DNA of 36,067 nt from a virus. Made by a program: the position numbers and the translations under genes. The notes beneath the pieces were generated by a model. The model was not told the DNA's origin. It did no database searches and worked only from the letters and a program-made list of their open reading frames with translations. The stretch is taken from IMG/VR virus record IMGVR_UViG_3300025141_000335, positions 1 to 36,067 of that record, one strand, 5' to 3'. Shown piece by piece: positions 1-6,866 of this stretch (position 1 is the stretch's first letter; each line of letters begins with the position of its first letter).

Positions 1-2
1 GT

Positions 3-77
3 ATCCACTCACAAAAAGTTAAGCTTTTAGATTACTTGATGGACGATTCTAATGATGGCCACGACGAATTCATCTAA
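3..77 (+). CDS. C-terminal tail of an upstream gene (partial, tentative)
   Basis: An open frame enters from the left edge and stops at the TAA at 75-77. It gives a 24-residue acidic tail ending in MDDSNDGHDEFI. The other two forward frames close at 20-22 and 28-30, so this is the longest candidate for the end of the preceding gene. It would overlap the next gene by 26 bases, more than the 1-14 base overlaps seen elsewhere here. The product cannot be identified from so short a piece, and the real upstream gene could equally end in another frame. Confidence 0.3.
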   Translation: MHSQKVKLLDYLMDDSNDGHDEFI

Positions 78-1113
78 ATACATAGGTGAATATGAAAAGA
101 TTATTAAATGCACGAGTAGGCGGCCCGCTAAGGGCACGTCTGGCGGCTTCACTACGACGCTACTGGTTAATTTAATGGAGGCCGGCCAAATCGACACCGC
201 GTTTGTGGTAGATTCAGAGGGTACAAAATCTTTTTATAAAGAGGCTACAACTGTTGAGGAGATTATAAATTGTCGAGGCTCAAAATATCAACTACTTTCT
301 CCTTTTCCCTTGTTGAAAAACATTGACAAGAATAAAAAATATGCAATAGTTGTTCTTCCTTGCCAAGTAAAGAAAGTGCGGGAGATATCCAAAAAAAATA
401 ATAATGCAATAAAATTAATAATCGGACTTTTTTGCGGCTTCATGTTAGAGAGAAAAGCGCCCGATAGGCTGGTTAAAAGTTTGGGCATTGAGAAAGCAGA
501 TGTCAAAAAAATAGAATATCGCGGAGGCAAATTTCCCGGCGGATTTAAACTTCAGACACACTCAGGAAAAACTGTTTTTTGGCCAAAGAAGTATTACACA
601 CTGCTGAATAAGATGTTTGCACCCAAAGCATGCTTGGCATGCCCAAGGTTTTCTGCTGAGTCGGCAGATATTGCAGTTGGAGACGCTTGGGAAGAAGTTG
701 AATACTCTAGAGTTATATTAAGAAATGAAACTGCTTTAAAATATTTTGAATATGCCAAAAAAGATTTGGTGGTGAAAGAAAGTGGATTTGAAGACATATA
801 CAACACTCAGTGGCACTTGATACAATTTAAGAAGCGCGGAGTGAAAGTAAGAAGAAAGGTTTTTAACTTTAGAGAAAAATATGATAAACTACCTTTATAT
901 GAAAGGCTTACTTCTTATTTTTTTGTATATGAAATTTTCTTTTTTAAAAAAATTAGAAATCTTTTATTGGGGACGAATTTTAAAACTTTGTTTAGAATAA
1001 ATCAACTTATTAGAAAAATTGATTTTTTTATTGGAAAGTTCAATAAAAAATATATGGAAAACAGCCTTAAGGACGAGGAAAAAAGTGGAAAAGAAAAAAA
1101 TGGGAGTCGGTAG
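52..1113 (+). CDS. FrhB/FdhB-family oxidoreductase (coenzyme F420 hydrogenase beta subunit-like)
   Basis: This 353-aa protein has the pattern of the FrhB_FdhB N- and C-terminal domains. Visible motifs are GTSGGFTT (residues 28-35), GSKYQ (about 76-80), LPCQV with Cys104, GLFCGF with Cys128, the glycine-rich EYRGGKFPGG near 155-164, and CLAC (Cys194, Cys197) followed by ADIAVGD. Family members bind a flavin and iron-sulfur centres and move electrons, sometimes with F420. Relatives in bacterial polysaccharide clusters act on unknown substrates. No N-terminal ferredoxin-type cysteine cluster is present. The last 80 residues are strongly basic and aromatic and may be membrane-associated. The sugar enzymes that follow point to glycan metabolism, though the actual reaction is unknown. 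The start ATG ATG has only a weak ribosome-binding site; ATG at 55 is equally possible. Confidence 0.8.
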   Translation: MMATTNSSKYIGEYEKIIKCTSRRPAKGTSGGFTTTLLVNLMEAGQIDTAFVVDSEGTKSFYKEATTVEEIINCRGSKYQLLSPFPLLKNIDKNKKYAIVVLPCQVKKVREISKKNNNAIKLIIGLFCGFMLERKAPDRLVKSLGIEKADVKKIEYRGGKFPGGFKLQTHSGKTVFWPKKYYTLLNKMFAPKACLACPRFSAESADIAVGDAWEEVEYSRVILRNETALKYFEYAKKDLVVKESGFEDIYNTQWHLIQFKKRGVKVRRKVFNFREKYDKLPLYERLTSYFFVYEIFFFKKIRNLLLGTNFKTLFRINQLIRKIDFFIGKFNKKYMENSLKDEEKSGKEKNGSR

Positions 1114-1120
1114 GGCAGCA

Positions 1121-2023
1121 ATGAGGAATCAGGGTTATTATAATCCGGACTTGCCGCGCTGTCTTGTGACGGGCCACATGGGCTATATTGGATCACATTT
1201 AATTCAGAAGTTGCGAGAACTAGGACATGAGACGCGGGGCATCGACTTAAAAGAAGGTCATGATATTAATCAGGATTTAAACGAAGGTTTGGATGGAAAA
1301 TCTTTTCACCCTCATTATTTTAATTTTAAACCTGATGTTATTTTTCATTTAGCGTGTATTCCAAGAGTTGGATATAGTGTAGAAAATCCAGTAAAGACAA
1401 TGCAAAATAACGTTTTAGCAACAACAAATGTGCTTAATTTTGCGCGCAAAGTTGGTACCACAAGAGTTGTTTACTCTGGTTCATCGTCTGTTGTTGGTGA
1501 TGGCAACGGCCCTACAAGTCCATATGGTTTACAAAAATTGATATCTGAAATGGAGTGTAAACTATATTCTAAACTTTATGGGGTGGACACAGTAACATTA
1601 AGATATTTTAATGTTTATTCACCTGATCAAAAAGCAGAAGGGCCATATGCTACGGCAATTTCAAATTGGATGGAACACATTAGGCAGGGTAAAAAGCCAT
1701 TCATTACGGGCGACGGCGAACAACGAAGAGATATGTTAAATGTTCGAGATGCCGTCAGCGCAAATATATTTGCAATGAATTATTCTAAGCGCTTTTTTAA
1801 CGGCGCAGCTTTTGATGTTGGCACGGGCGAAAACATTTCTTTAAATGAGATAAGGGCTATAGTACAAAAGTACCATCCAGAAGTTGAGTTTGAGTATGTT
1901 GCACCAAGAGAGGGAGATGTACTATTTACCAAGGCCTCCCGCGAATCACTTAAAAAAATGGGTTGGCAAACATCTGTGTCTATTAAAGACGGAGTAGAGG
2001 AGTGTTTTTGTGATTTACAATAG
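1121..2023 (+). CDS. NAD-dependent sugar epimerase/dehydratase (extended SDR family)
   Basis: This is a nucleotide-sugar enzyme of the UDP-glucose 4-epimerase type. From the ATG at 1121 the NAD-binding motif GHMGYIG lies at residues 18-24, the serine of the catalytic triad at 121-123 (SSS), and the YxxxK pair at Tyr135 and Lys139. RYFNVYSPDQ and DGEQRRDMLNVRDA are typical of sugar-nucleotide 4-epimerases. At about 300 aa it has normal length for the family. An ATG at 1100 would add seven residues and overlap the previous gene by 14 bases; 1121 is chosen because TAGGG lies a few bases upstream. Which sugar it uses (UDP-Glc, UDP-GlcNAc or another) cannot be read from the sequence. The adjacent UDP-sugar dehydrogenase suggests the two act on one pathway. 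Confidence 0.85.
   Translation: MRNQGYYNPDLPRCLVTGHMGYIGSHLIQKLRELGHETRGIDLKEGHDINQDLNEGLDGKSFHPHYFNFKPDVIFHLACIPRVGYSVENPVKTMQNNVLATTNVLNFARKVGTTRVVYSGSSSVVGDGNGPTSPYGLQKLISEMECKLYSKLYGVDTVTLRYFNVYSPDQKAEGPYATAISNWMEHIRQGKKPFITGDGEQRRDMLNVRDAVSANIFAMNYSKRFFNGAAFDVGTGENISLNEIRAIVQKYHPEVEFEYVAPREGDVLFTKASRESLKKMGWQTSVSIKDGVEECFCDLQ
1991..2002 (+). promoter_or_regulatory. Shine-Dalgarno site inside the epimerase gene
   Basis: The sequence GGAGTAGAGGAG lies inside the end of the epimerase gene. Its GAGGAG half ends 7 bases before the GTG at 2010. It supports GTG as the true start of the dehydrogenase gene and the 14-base overlap between the two genes. Confidence 0.75.
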
Positions 2024-2849
2024 CGTGGGCGTCGTCGGCCAAGGTTTTGTTGGTACGGCCATAAAAGAGGGCCTTAAAGAAAAAATCCACGTTGAAACGT
2101 ATGACAAATACAAAGATTCAACTTGTGCAAATATTGAAGAGTTGTGTTCTAAAACAAAAGTTATTTTTATTTGTGTGCCCACTCCGATGAAAAAGGATGG
2201 TTCGTGTGGCACCTTCATTGTAGAAGAGGTTGTACGCGAAGTGGATTCCTGCGCGACAAATAAACATATAGTCATAATAAAATCAACAATACCGCCGGGC
2301 ACTACCCAAAAATTAAATGACAAGTGCAAAAACTTGACCGTCTTATTCAGCCCTGAATTTTTAACAGAGGCTAATTTTATTGATGACTTTAAAAATCAAA
2401 ATAGAATTATTGTTGGCGGCCCTCGGCCAGCTACAACAAAAATAAGGACTTTATTTAAGAAGCTTTTTCCAAAATGTGCTGTCATTAAGACGCATTCGAA
2501 TACTGCAGAAATGGTTAAATATTTTACTAATTGTTTTTTAGCGGTGAAAGTAAGTTTTTCAAATGAAATTAAGCAAGCATGTGACAAGCTAGACATTGAT
2601 TATGACAAGGTTGTAGAATATGCTTTATATGATGAAAGAATCGGAAAATCACATTTAACTGTGCCCGGGCCTGATGGGAAATTGGGTTTTGGCGGCAGTT
2701 GTTTTCCAAAAGACATAAATGCATTAATATATGTGTGTACAGAATTAAATTTACACCCCCGAGTGTTGCTTGCGGCTTGGGAAAAGAATTTGGAGGTGCG
2801 CCCCGAAAAGGATTGGGAACAACTTAAGGGTCGCGCCGTAATAGATTAA
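2010..2849 (+). CDS. Short UDP-glucose/GDP-mannose dehydrogenase-family protein
   Basis: This family oxidises the C6 hydroxyl of a nucleotide sugar to a uronic acid using two NAD+. The NAD motif GQGFVG is at residues 10-15. SPEFLTEANF carries the catalytic glutamate (Glu116), VKVSFSNE carries the conserved lysine (Lys180), and GFGGSCFPKD carries the nucleophilic cysteine (Cys231). All key catalytic residues seem present. At 279 aa it is much shorter than usual (about 400-450), because the protein ends soon after the catalytic cysteine and lacks the C-terminal Rossmann-like domain that helps bind the UDP-sugar. It starts at GTG with a strong Shine-Dalgarno and overlaps the epimerase gene. Whether the short form is active alone is unclear; the clean stop at 2847-2849 does not look like decay. 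Confidence 0.85.
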   Translation: MIYNSVGVVGQGFVGTAIKEGLKEKIHVETYDKYKDSTCANIEELCSKTKVIFICVPTPMKKDGSCGTFIVEEVVREVDSCATNKHIVIIKSTIPPGTTQKLNDKCKNLTVLFSPEFLTEANFIDDFKNQNRIIVGGPRPATTKIRTLFKKLFPKCAVIKTHSNTAEMVKYFTNCFLAVKVSFSNEIKQACDKLDIDYDKVVEYALYDERIGKSHLTVPGPDGKLGFGGSCFPKDINALIYVCTELNLHPRVLLAAWEKNLEVRPEKDWEQLKGRAVID

Positions 2850-2852
2850 ACT

Positions 2853-2857
2853 AGGAG
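2853..2857 (+). promoter_or_regulatory. Shine-Dalgarno AGGAG for the 79-aa gene
   Basis: AGGAG is placed five bases before the ATG at 2863, in the 13-base spacer after the dehydrogenase. It is a near-ideal site and fixes the start of the next gene. Confidence 0.7.
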
Positions 2858-2862
2858 AAAAA

Positions 2863-3102
2863 ATGAGCGAAATTAAATTTAAACTTGAAACGATGCAATT
2901 AAGCGATCAGGCTATGGGTTGTTTGATGATGGCATTGCAAAAATCTTTGCTTGAACAAAGTGATATTACAGAAACCCTTAAGGGTTTTGAGTTTGTTAAA
3001 ACAAATGATGGTCTGTGGGTTAAAAATCCGCCACTTGTAAAATATGAGAGTTCACCACCGGCCGGCTATGAGTTTATGCCCGATGAATCAGAAAAAGAAT
3101 AA
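2863..3102 (+). CDS. Small phage protein of unknown function (79 aa)
   Basis: I cannot assign a function. The protein is acidic. It has a probable helical first half containing SDQAMGCLMMALQKSLLEQ and a proline-rich C-terminal part (NPPLVKYESSPPAGYEF). There is no signal peptide, membrane segment or metal site. It is well expressed by appearance (AGGAG five bases before the ATG) and sits two bases ahead of the zinc-ribbon gene, inside the group that includes the late sigma factor. The regular helical core suggests a conserved small protein rather than noise, possibly an accessory factor, but this is inference. Confidence 0.75.
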   Translation: MSEIKFKLETMQLSDQAMGCLMMALQKSLLEQSDITETLKGFEFVKTNDGLWVKNPPLVKYESSPPAGYEFMPDESEKE

Positions 3103-3104
3103 TT

Positions 3105-3365
3105 ATGCCGCTATACAGTTACCGCTGTGGCCTTTGCGGCCACATATTTGATGAATTCCATTCTATAAAAGAAGTTCGTACTGATTGTTTAGAGTGCGGC
3201 GACAAAAACGGCTTGCAGCGAGTTATACAAGAATTTTTAAACCTTAAAAAGCAAGATGGTGAAAAAAAAGAAGTTGGTTCGTTGGTCAAAAATTATATTG
3301 AAGAAACTAAAAGAGAAATAGATGAAGAAAAAGAAAAACTTTCTAAACAGGAGTACAATCCATGA
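3105..3365 (+). CDS. FmdB-like zinc-ribbon protein
   Basis: The 86-aa product begins MPLYSYRCGLCG and continues to DCLECG, giving two CxxCG knuckles (Cys8/Cys11 and Cys28/Cys31) spaced as in FmdB-type putative regulatory zinc ribbons. The opening PLYSYRC is characteristic of that family. The C-terminal half is a charged Lys/Glu-rich helix. A zinc-binding or nucleic-acid or protein contact role is likely; a specific target is not known for the family. The ATG follows the previous stop by two bases, and its own stop overlaps the next start as ATGA. Confidence 0.8.
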   Translation: MPLYSYRCGLCGHIFDEFHSIKEVRTDCLECGDKNGLQRVIQEFLNLKKQDGEKKEVGSLVKNYIEETKREIDEEKEKLSKQEYNP

Positions 3366-3652
3366 TTATATTATCAATAATGTTAACGATATTATTAGTT
3401 GCTTCGATATATTATAATTTTTTCTTAATTAAGAAATTGAAATATATTTCAGAGAACTTATTCCAATTGTTAGAGCGAGTGGAAGAATTTAGTGAACACA
3501 TGGAAAAGGTTTATAATTATCCGGTTTTTTATGGCGATTCAACACTACAAGCTCTACTTAAGCACTCTAAAGACACTGTAGAAGAGATAAAAGATTTTGC
3601 AGATATTTTTGATGCTGAAGAAGAAGAGGGGGAGCATGACGAAACGTGGTGA
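3362..3652 (+). CDS. Membrane-anchored small phage protein (96 aa)
   Basis: The N-terminus is one hydrophobic segment (residues 1-23, IILSIMLTILLVASIYYNFF). It is followed by a helical region and an acidic tail rich in Glu (EEEEGEHDE). The stretch FYGDSTLQALLKHSKDTVEE resembles small membrane proteins I associate with T4-like phages, but I know no established function for them. The topology is probably one transmembrane helix with a cytoplasmic acidic tail. It starts within an ATGA overlap with the zinc-ribbon gene and overlaps the sigma factor start by 7 bases, so the three are probably translated together. Confidence 0.75.
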   Translation: MIILSIMLTILLVASIYYNFFLIKKLKYISENLFQLLERVEEFSEHMEKVYNYPVFYGDSTLQALLKHSKDTVEEIKDFADIFDAEEEEGEHDETW

Positions 3653-4326
3653 AAAAAACTCGAAAAAAGAGGCTCTATTTTACTCAAGAGCACGAAGACG
3701 CAATAGTAGAGTATTGCCGAACAGAAGATATAAGAACTAAAACAGTTCTTTATGAGACTCTCATTGGACCAGCTTTTGACGAGATGGTCAAAAAAATAAT
3801 ATATACTTATAAATTTAATACACTACCAAACATTGATTCTTTGGAAGATGAATGCAAATTTTGGCTTGTTACAATTTTATATAAATTTGACCCGGACAAG
3901 GGGCATAAGGCCTTTTCTTATTTTAGTGTTATAACCAAGAACTGGTTTATTCACAAAGTAAAGAAAAACTCAAAACGTCTTAGGGCCGAGGTTTATTTAG
4001 ACGATTTGAGGGTAGTTGATCAAAATTTAATAACAAAAAATACATATGTAGAAGATCGTGCCAACAGAGAGTTTTGGAAAATTTTAAATGATGCTGTTAA
4101 CAATTGGTCTAATGAAGATTTAAAAGAACAAGAGCAGCGGCTCCTTTCTGCGATTAGAGTATTGTTGGACAACAAAGATAAGATTGAAATTTTTAATAAA
4201 AAAGCTATTTACTTATATATTAGAGAAATTTCTGGTTTGAATTCAAAGCAGATAACTGCCGGTTTGCAAAAGATAAGAGTGAAATATAGAGATTTGCGCC
4301 GGGATTGGAATGAGGGAAAACTGTAA
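3646..4326 (+). CDS. 55: gp55-like RNA polymerase sigma factor for late transcription
   Basis: T4 gp55 is the divergent sigma factor that lets host RNA polymerase recognise late phage promoters. This 226-aa protein matches that family. Residues 78-101 contain LYKFDPDKG and then AFSYFSVITKNWFI, corresponding to the conserved gp55/sigma region 2 signature, preceded by acidic DSLEDECKFW. The length is close to the family norm (T4 gp55 is 185 aa). The C-terminal 40 residues (IYLYIREISGLNSKQITAGL onward) are basic and helix-turn-helix-like. I do not see the short hydrophobic/acidic sliding-clamp-binding tail of T4 gp55, so coupling to replication may differ. The start is GTG at 3646 (or GTG at 3649), with GGGGGAG upstream, inside the previous gene. 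Confidence 0.9.
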   Translation: MVKKTRKKRLYFTQEHEDAIVEYCRTEDIRTKTVLYETLIGPAFDEMVKKIIYTYKFNTLPNIDSLEDECKFWLVTILYKFDPDKGHKAFSYFSVITKNWFIHKVKKNSKRLRAEVYLDDLRVVDQNLITKNTYVEDRANREFWKILNDAVNNWSNEDLKEQEQRLLSAIRVLLDNKDKIEIFNKKAIYLYIREISGLNSKQITAGLQKIRVKYRDLRRDWNEGKL

Positions 4327-4613
4327 TGGCAAAAAAGAACGAAACTTTGTTAGAAGAGGCTTTAAAAAACATAAGAAGCGACAGAAAAGAAACAGAAAAT
4401 CTTCTAAAAGATTTAAAGCAAGAACTAAAGAACGGCCTTGTTGACCACGCACAAGTCGCGACTTCTGCTGCCAAGTATGTAGAAACGCTACAGAGGTCAA
4501 ACGAACAATTGGTTAAGGTTATTACTATTCTAGAAAAGAGACAAAAAGCTGTGACCGGCCTTACAAAAGAAGACCGCGAAAACATATTTGATATAATTCG
4601 GGAGACGGGATAG
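4326..4613 (+). CDS. Small helical protein next to the late sigma factor (95 aa)
   Basis: No function is assigned. The sequence is almost entirely helical and charged, with heptad-like spacing in ETLLEEALKNIRSDRKETEN and QRSNEQLVKVITILEKRQK, so a coiled coil is likely. It ends in DRENIFDIIRETG. The start overlaps the sigma gene stop (TAATG) and its stop overlaps the next GTG (TAGTG). It is thus translationally linked to both the sigma factor and the hub/amidase gene. I compared it with T4 gp33, the late co-activator, from memory and saw no convincing sequence match. Confidence 0.7.
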   Translation: MAKKNETLLEEALKNIRSDRKETENLLKDLKQELKNGLVDHAQVATSAAKYVETLQRSNEQLVKVITILEKRQKAVTGLTKEDRENIFDIIRETG

Positions 4614-5944
4614 TGCCAACGCTTGCAGAAAAATTTTTAAACGATAGTTTCGCAGATGGAAATAAAAATTTAAAATCTCAAGTTCGTGGGCTGCAAGCGA
4701 AATCCGGCCGAAATGATGCTTATCGTCACAACCCGGGTCCATATAAAGCAAGAGTTTTAAAATTTGAACATCTAGATTCAACCCAAGCCCCTGTTCATGT
4801 TGGCACATCACAAGGTCAAACTGGATGGGGGCAAATCAATATTAATGATACAGAAGCCGGCCCCGTCGCCTATTACAGGATTACATATAGGCTGGAAGAT
4901 GAATCTACGGGCCCCTTTGATTTTGCGCTGCCGGCCCCAACTAGCGCCGATGATCATGCTGCGATCGATTTGCATGCTCACGCTGGTTCGATTTTAATAT
5001 GTAACTCAACAGAAACCGGTGTTCTTAATTATTGGGACTCAATTCATGTAAATTTTGATCCAGCAACTCGCACCAACGCTGTCCTTGTTCAGCCTCCTGC
5101 GCCCGCCGGCACGCTAACGGCCCAAGCGCTAGTGGCAGGAACAGGCGCAACTGCTAGTGGCGCTTTTGCAGGCGGCGCCAGCGGCGTCGGAACGGTCACC
5201 GGCGGCGGCCCTGTACAATTAAGTAATGTTAAAGATACTAGCAACTCTTTTATTGCTAATGGCAAGGAAGTAAAAACAGGTACAAATAATATTATTAATA
5301 TTCATAGCACATGGAAGGGCAGATTGATCTTGCCGGAAAATTGTTATACGAAATGGAAGGGGTGGAAAGCAAAGAAGAATCCAATCCGCCCGATAAAGCA
5401 AATTTGTCTTCACTGGGACGGGGGTTGGTCTGCGAAGGGATGTCATAGAATTCTTTTAAAGAAAGGCATTTCTTCGCATTTTGCTATTGATAATCGCGGC
5501 GAAATTTATCAATATGTGGATACACAACATATTACTCGCCACGCCGGCGGCCCGAGCAATAAAAAGCCCGAGTGGGAGCATTGGGTCAACAGAGATATGA
5601 TTGGAATTGATTTAAGCATTAATCCAAGTATGTCCGCTCAGAAAAAATATACAGAACGCCATGGCGAACGACCTGTAATCACCGGCGCTGCCGTGCACGG
5701 TAAAAAACGCACGCATTTGGGCTTTTATGATGCACAAATTAGATCTCTTACAGCATTGCTTAAAGCACTTTGTGAACATTATGGCGTTCCAAAAGCGTGT
5801 CCAACAATGCCAGATGGAAAATTAAATACAGGCTTTGCGCCAAAAGGCTTCCTAGGGATTTTATGTCACTATAGTATTCGTCGCGACAAGTATGATGTAT
5901 CAGGATTGGATTTGGTTAAAATTGTCAAAGATATCGGCGGCTAA
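4613..5944 (+). CDS. Baseplate hub-like protein with N-acetylmuramoyl-L-alanine amidase domain
   Basis: This 443-aa protein has three parts. Residues about 44-150 form a beta-rich, OB-like region. Residues about 155-205 form an Ala/Gly/Pro-rich flexible linker. Residues about 225-435 form an Amidase_2 (type 2 amidase/PGRP-like) domain. Predicted zinc ligands are His267 (in CLHWDGG), His419 (in CHYSIRRDKYD) and Asp428, with His310 in TRHAGG as a further active-site candidate. The 9-residue His-to-Asp spacing is that of AmiD-like enzymes. It would cut peptidoglycan between MurNAc and the stem peptide. In T4 the hub gp5 carries a lysozyme domain after an OB domain; here an amidase would take that place, by inference from domain order and neighbours. 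It starts at GTG in a TAGTG overlap. A soluble endolysin is the alternative. Confidence 0.8.
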   Translation: MPTLAEKFLNDSFADGNKNLKSQVRGLQAKSGRNDAYRHNPGPYKARVLKFEHLDSTQAPVHVGTSQGQTGWGQININDTEAGPVAYYRITYRLEDESTGPFDFALPAPTSADDHAAIDLHAHAGSILICNSTETGVLNYWDSIHVNFDPATRTNAVLVQPPAPAGTLTAQALVAGTGATASGAFAGGASGVGTVTGGGPVQLSNVKDTSNSFIANGKEVKTGTNNIINIHSTWKGRLILPENCYTKWKGWKAKKNPIRPIKQICLHWDGGWSAKGCHRILLKKGISSHFAIDNRGEIYQYVDTQHITRHAGGPSNKKPEWEHWVNRDMIGIDLSINPSMSAQKKYTERHGERPVITGAAVHGKKRTHLGFYDAQIRSLTALLKALCEHYGVPKACPTMPDGKLNTGFAPKGFLGILCHYSIRRDKYDVSGLDLVKIVKDIGG

Positions 5945-5949
5945 AGGAG
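5945..5949 (+). promoter_or_regulatory. Shine-Dalgarno AGGAG for the spike-like gene
   Basis: AGGAG immediately follows the amidase stop and lies six bases before the ATG at 5956. It fixes that start. Confidence 0.65.
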
Positions 5950-5955
5950 CAATAA

Positions 5956-6861
5956 ATGGCAGAAAAAGATATAAAAAATGCTCATCTTACAGAACAGCAA
6001 AAAAAATTACAAAAGCGCGCAAAAAAAACTGGGGCTCTAGGCCAAAAAGCAGCCGCATTTGCCCCACCGTTTTCCAGCACAAACGCTGAAAAGCTTATTT
6101 CTAATCCAAGCAATACTGCACACGTTGTTCTAGGCCAAGATCGCCCGGGCCTCCCAACTACAGGCTACGGCGGAAAAGGACATGTCGCTTGTGCCGCCAT
6201 AGATCTTGTTGTTGGCCGCGGCTCTTCGATGGACGACGAAGAAAAAGCAAATGCCCTTAAAGGCGGAAAAGTCCACCCAAATATGTTTACGGACGCTGCA
6301 AGAATTTATATAAGTCAAAAAGCAGATCCTGATGCTTATTTTGGCCTGCAAGCTGGTAAAGCCGAGAATCTCAAGGGGGTTTCCACCGTGGCAATAAAAG
6401 CCGACGCAGTACGAATTATGGGCAGAGAAGGAATTAAACTCGTTACGCACTCTGATAAGAAAAACTCCAGAGGGAAAAAAAAATATAAAATGTTGGGAAT
6501 TGATTTAAATGCTGGCAACGTACCGGCTGATAAGTTGCAGCCCTTGGTAAAGGGAGAAAACTTAAAGAAGTGTGTTGGTGACATATATACTTCGATAGCC
6601 GACCTTAGAAAGCTAATTGATGATTTATCCGGCACTGTTAATGACCTTTCTGCTAACTTTCGCGATCATATCCATCCACCACCCGGGTCTGCGCCCGGCC
6701 CTGTACAGCTTCTTTCGGACGTTCTACAAAAAGTTGATTGGGGCGTAATGAAGATCGGCCTTGCCAAACACGCCGCTAACGCGGCGAAGGCCAAAACCGC
6801 TTATATAACTTTGCCCACGGATAAAAATTATCTTTGCTCTTCCTATAATAATACTAATTAA
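5956..6861 (+). CDS. Probable baseplate spike/hub-associated structural protein (301 aa)
   Basis: I cannot assign a named family with certainty. The N-terminal 50 residues are basic (KKLQKRAKKTGALGQKAAAF). Residues about 112-165 contain DAARIYISQKADPDAYFGL and VAIKADAVRIMGREGIKLVT. These are short alternating hydrophobic strands like those of phage spike or puncturing proteins. Residues about 203-240 are helical, followed by DHIHPPPGSAPGP, which resembles the end of spike-related proteins. It has a strong Shine-Dalgarno and directly follows the amidase/hub gene, where T4-like phages place hub and spike genes. The role in the central spike is inferred from shape and position. Confidence 0.65.
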   Translation: MAEKDIKNAHLTEQQKKLQKRAKKTGALGQKAAAFAPPFSSTNAEKLISNPSNTAHVVLGQDRPGLPTTGYGGKGHVACAAIDLVVGRGSSMDDEEKANALKGGKVHPNMFTDAARIYISQKADPDAYFGLQAGKAENLKGVSTVAIKADAVRIMGREGIKLVTHSDKKNSRGKKKYKMLGIDLNAGNVPADKLQPLVKGENLKKCVGDIYTSIADLRKLIDDLSGTVNDLSANFRDHIHPPPGSAPGPVQLLSDVLQKVDWGVMKIGLAKHAANAAKAKTAYITLPTDKNYLCSSYNNTN

Positions 6862-6866
6862 AAACA

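Noticed and set aside
1019-1099. Longer start (TTG at 1019) for the epimerase
   Set aside because: It would overlap the previous gene by 95 bases and add a Lys/Arg-rich leader before the NAD-binding motif. ATG codons at 1100 and 1121 are better.
4220-4585. Antisense open frame of 121 codons over the sigma and coiled-coil genes
   Set aside because: It lies opposite two well-supported genes, is rich in Phe, Ser and Leu as expected from the complement of Lys/Glu-rich coding, and has no ribosome-binding site.
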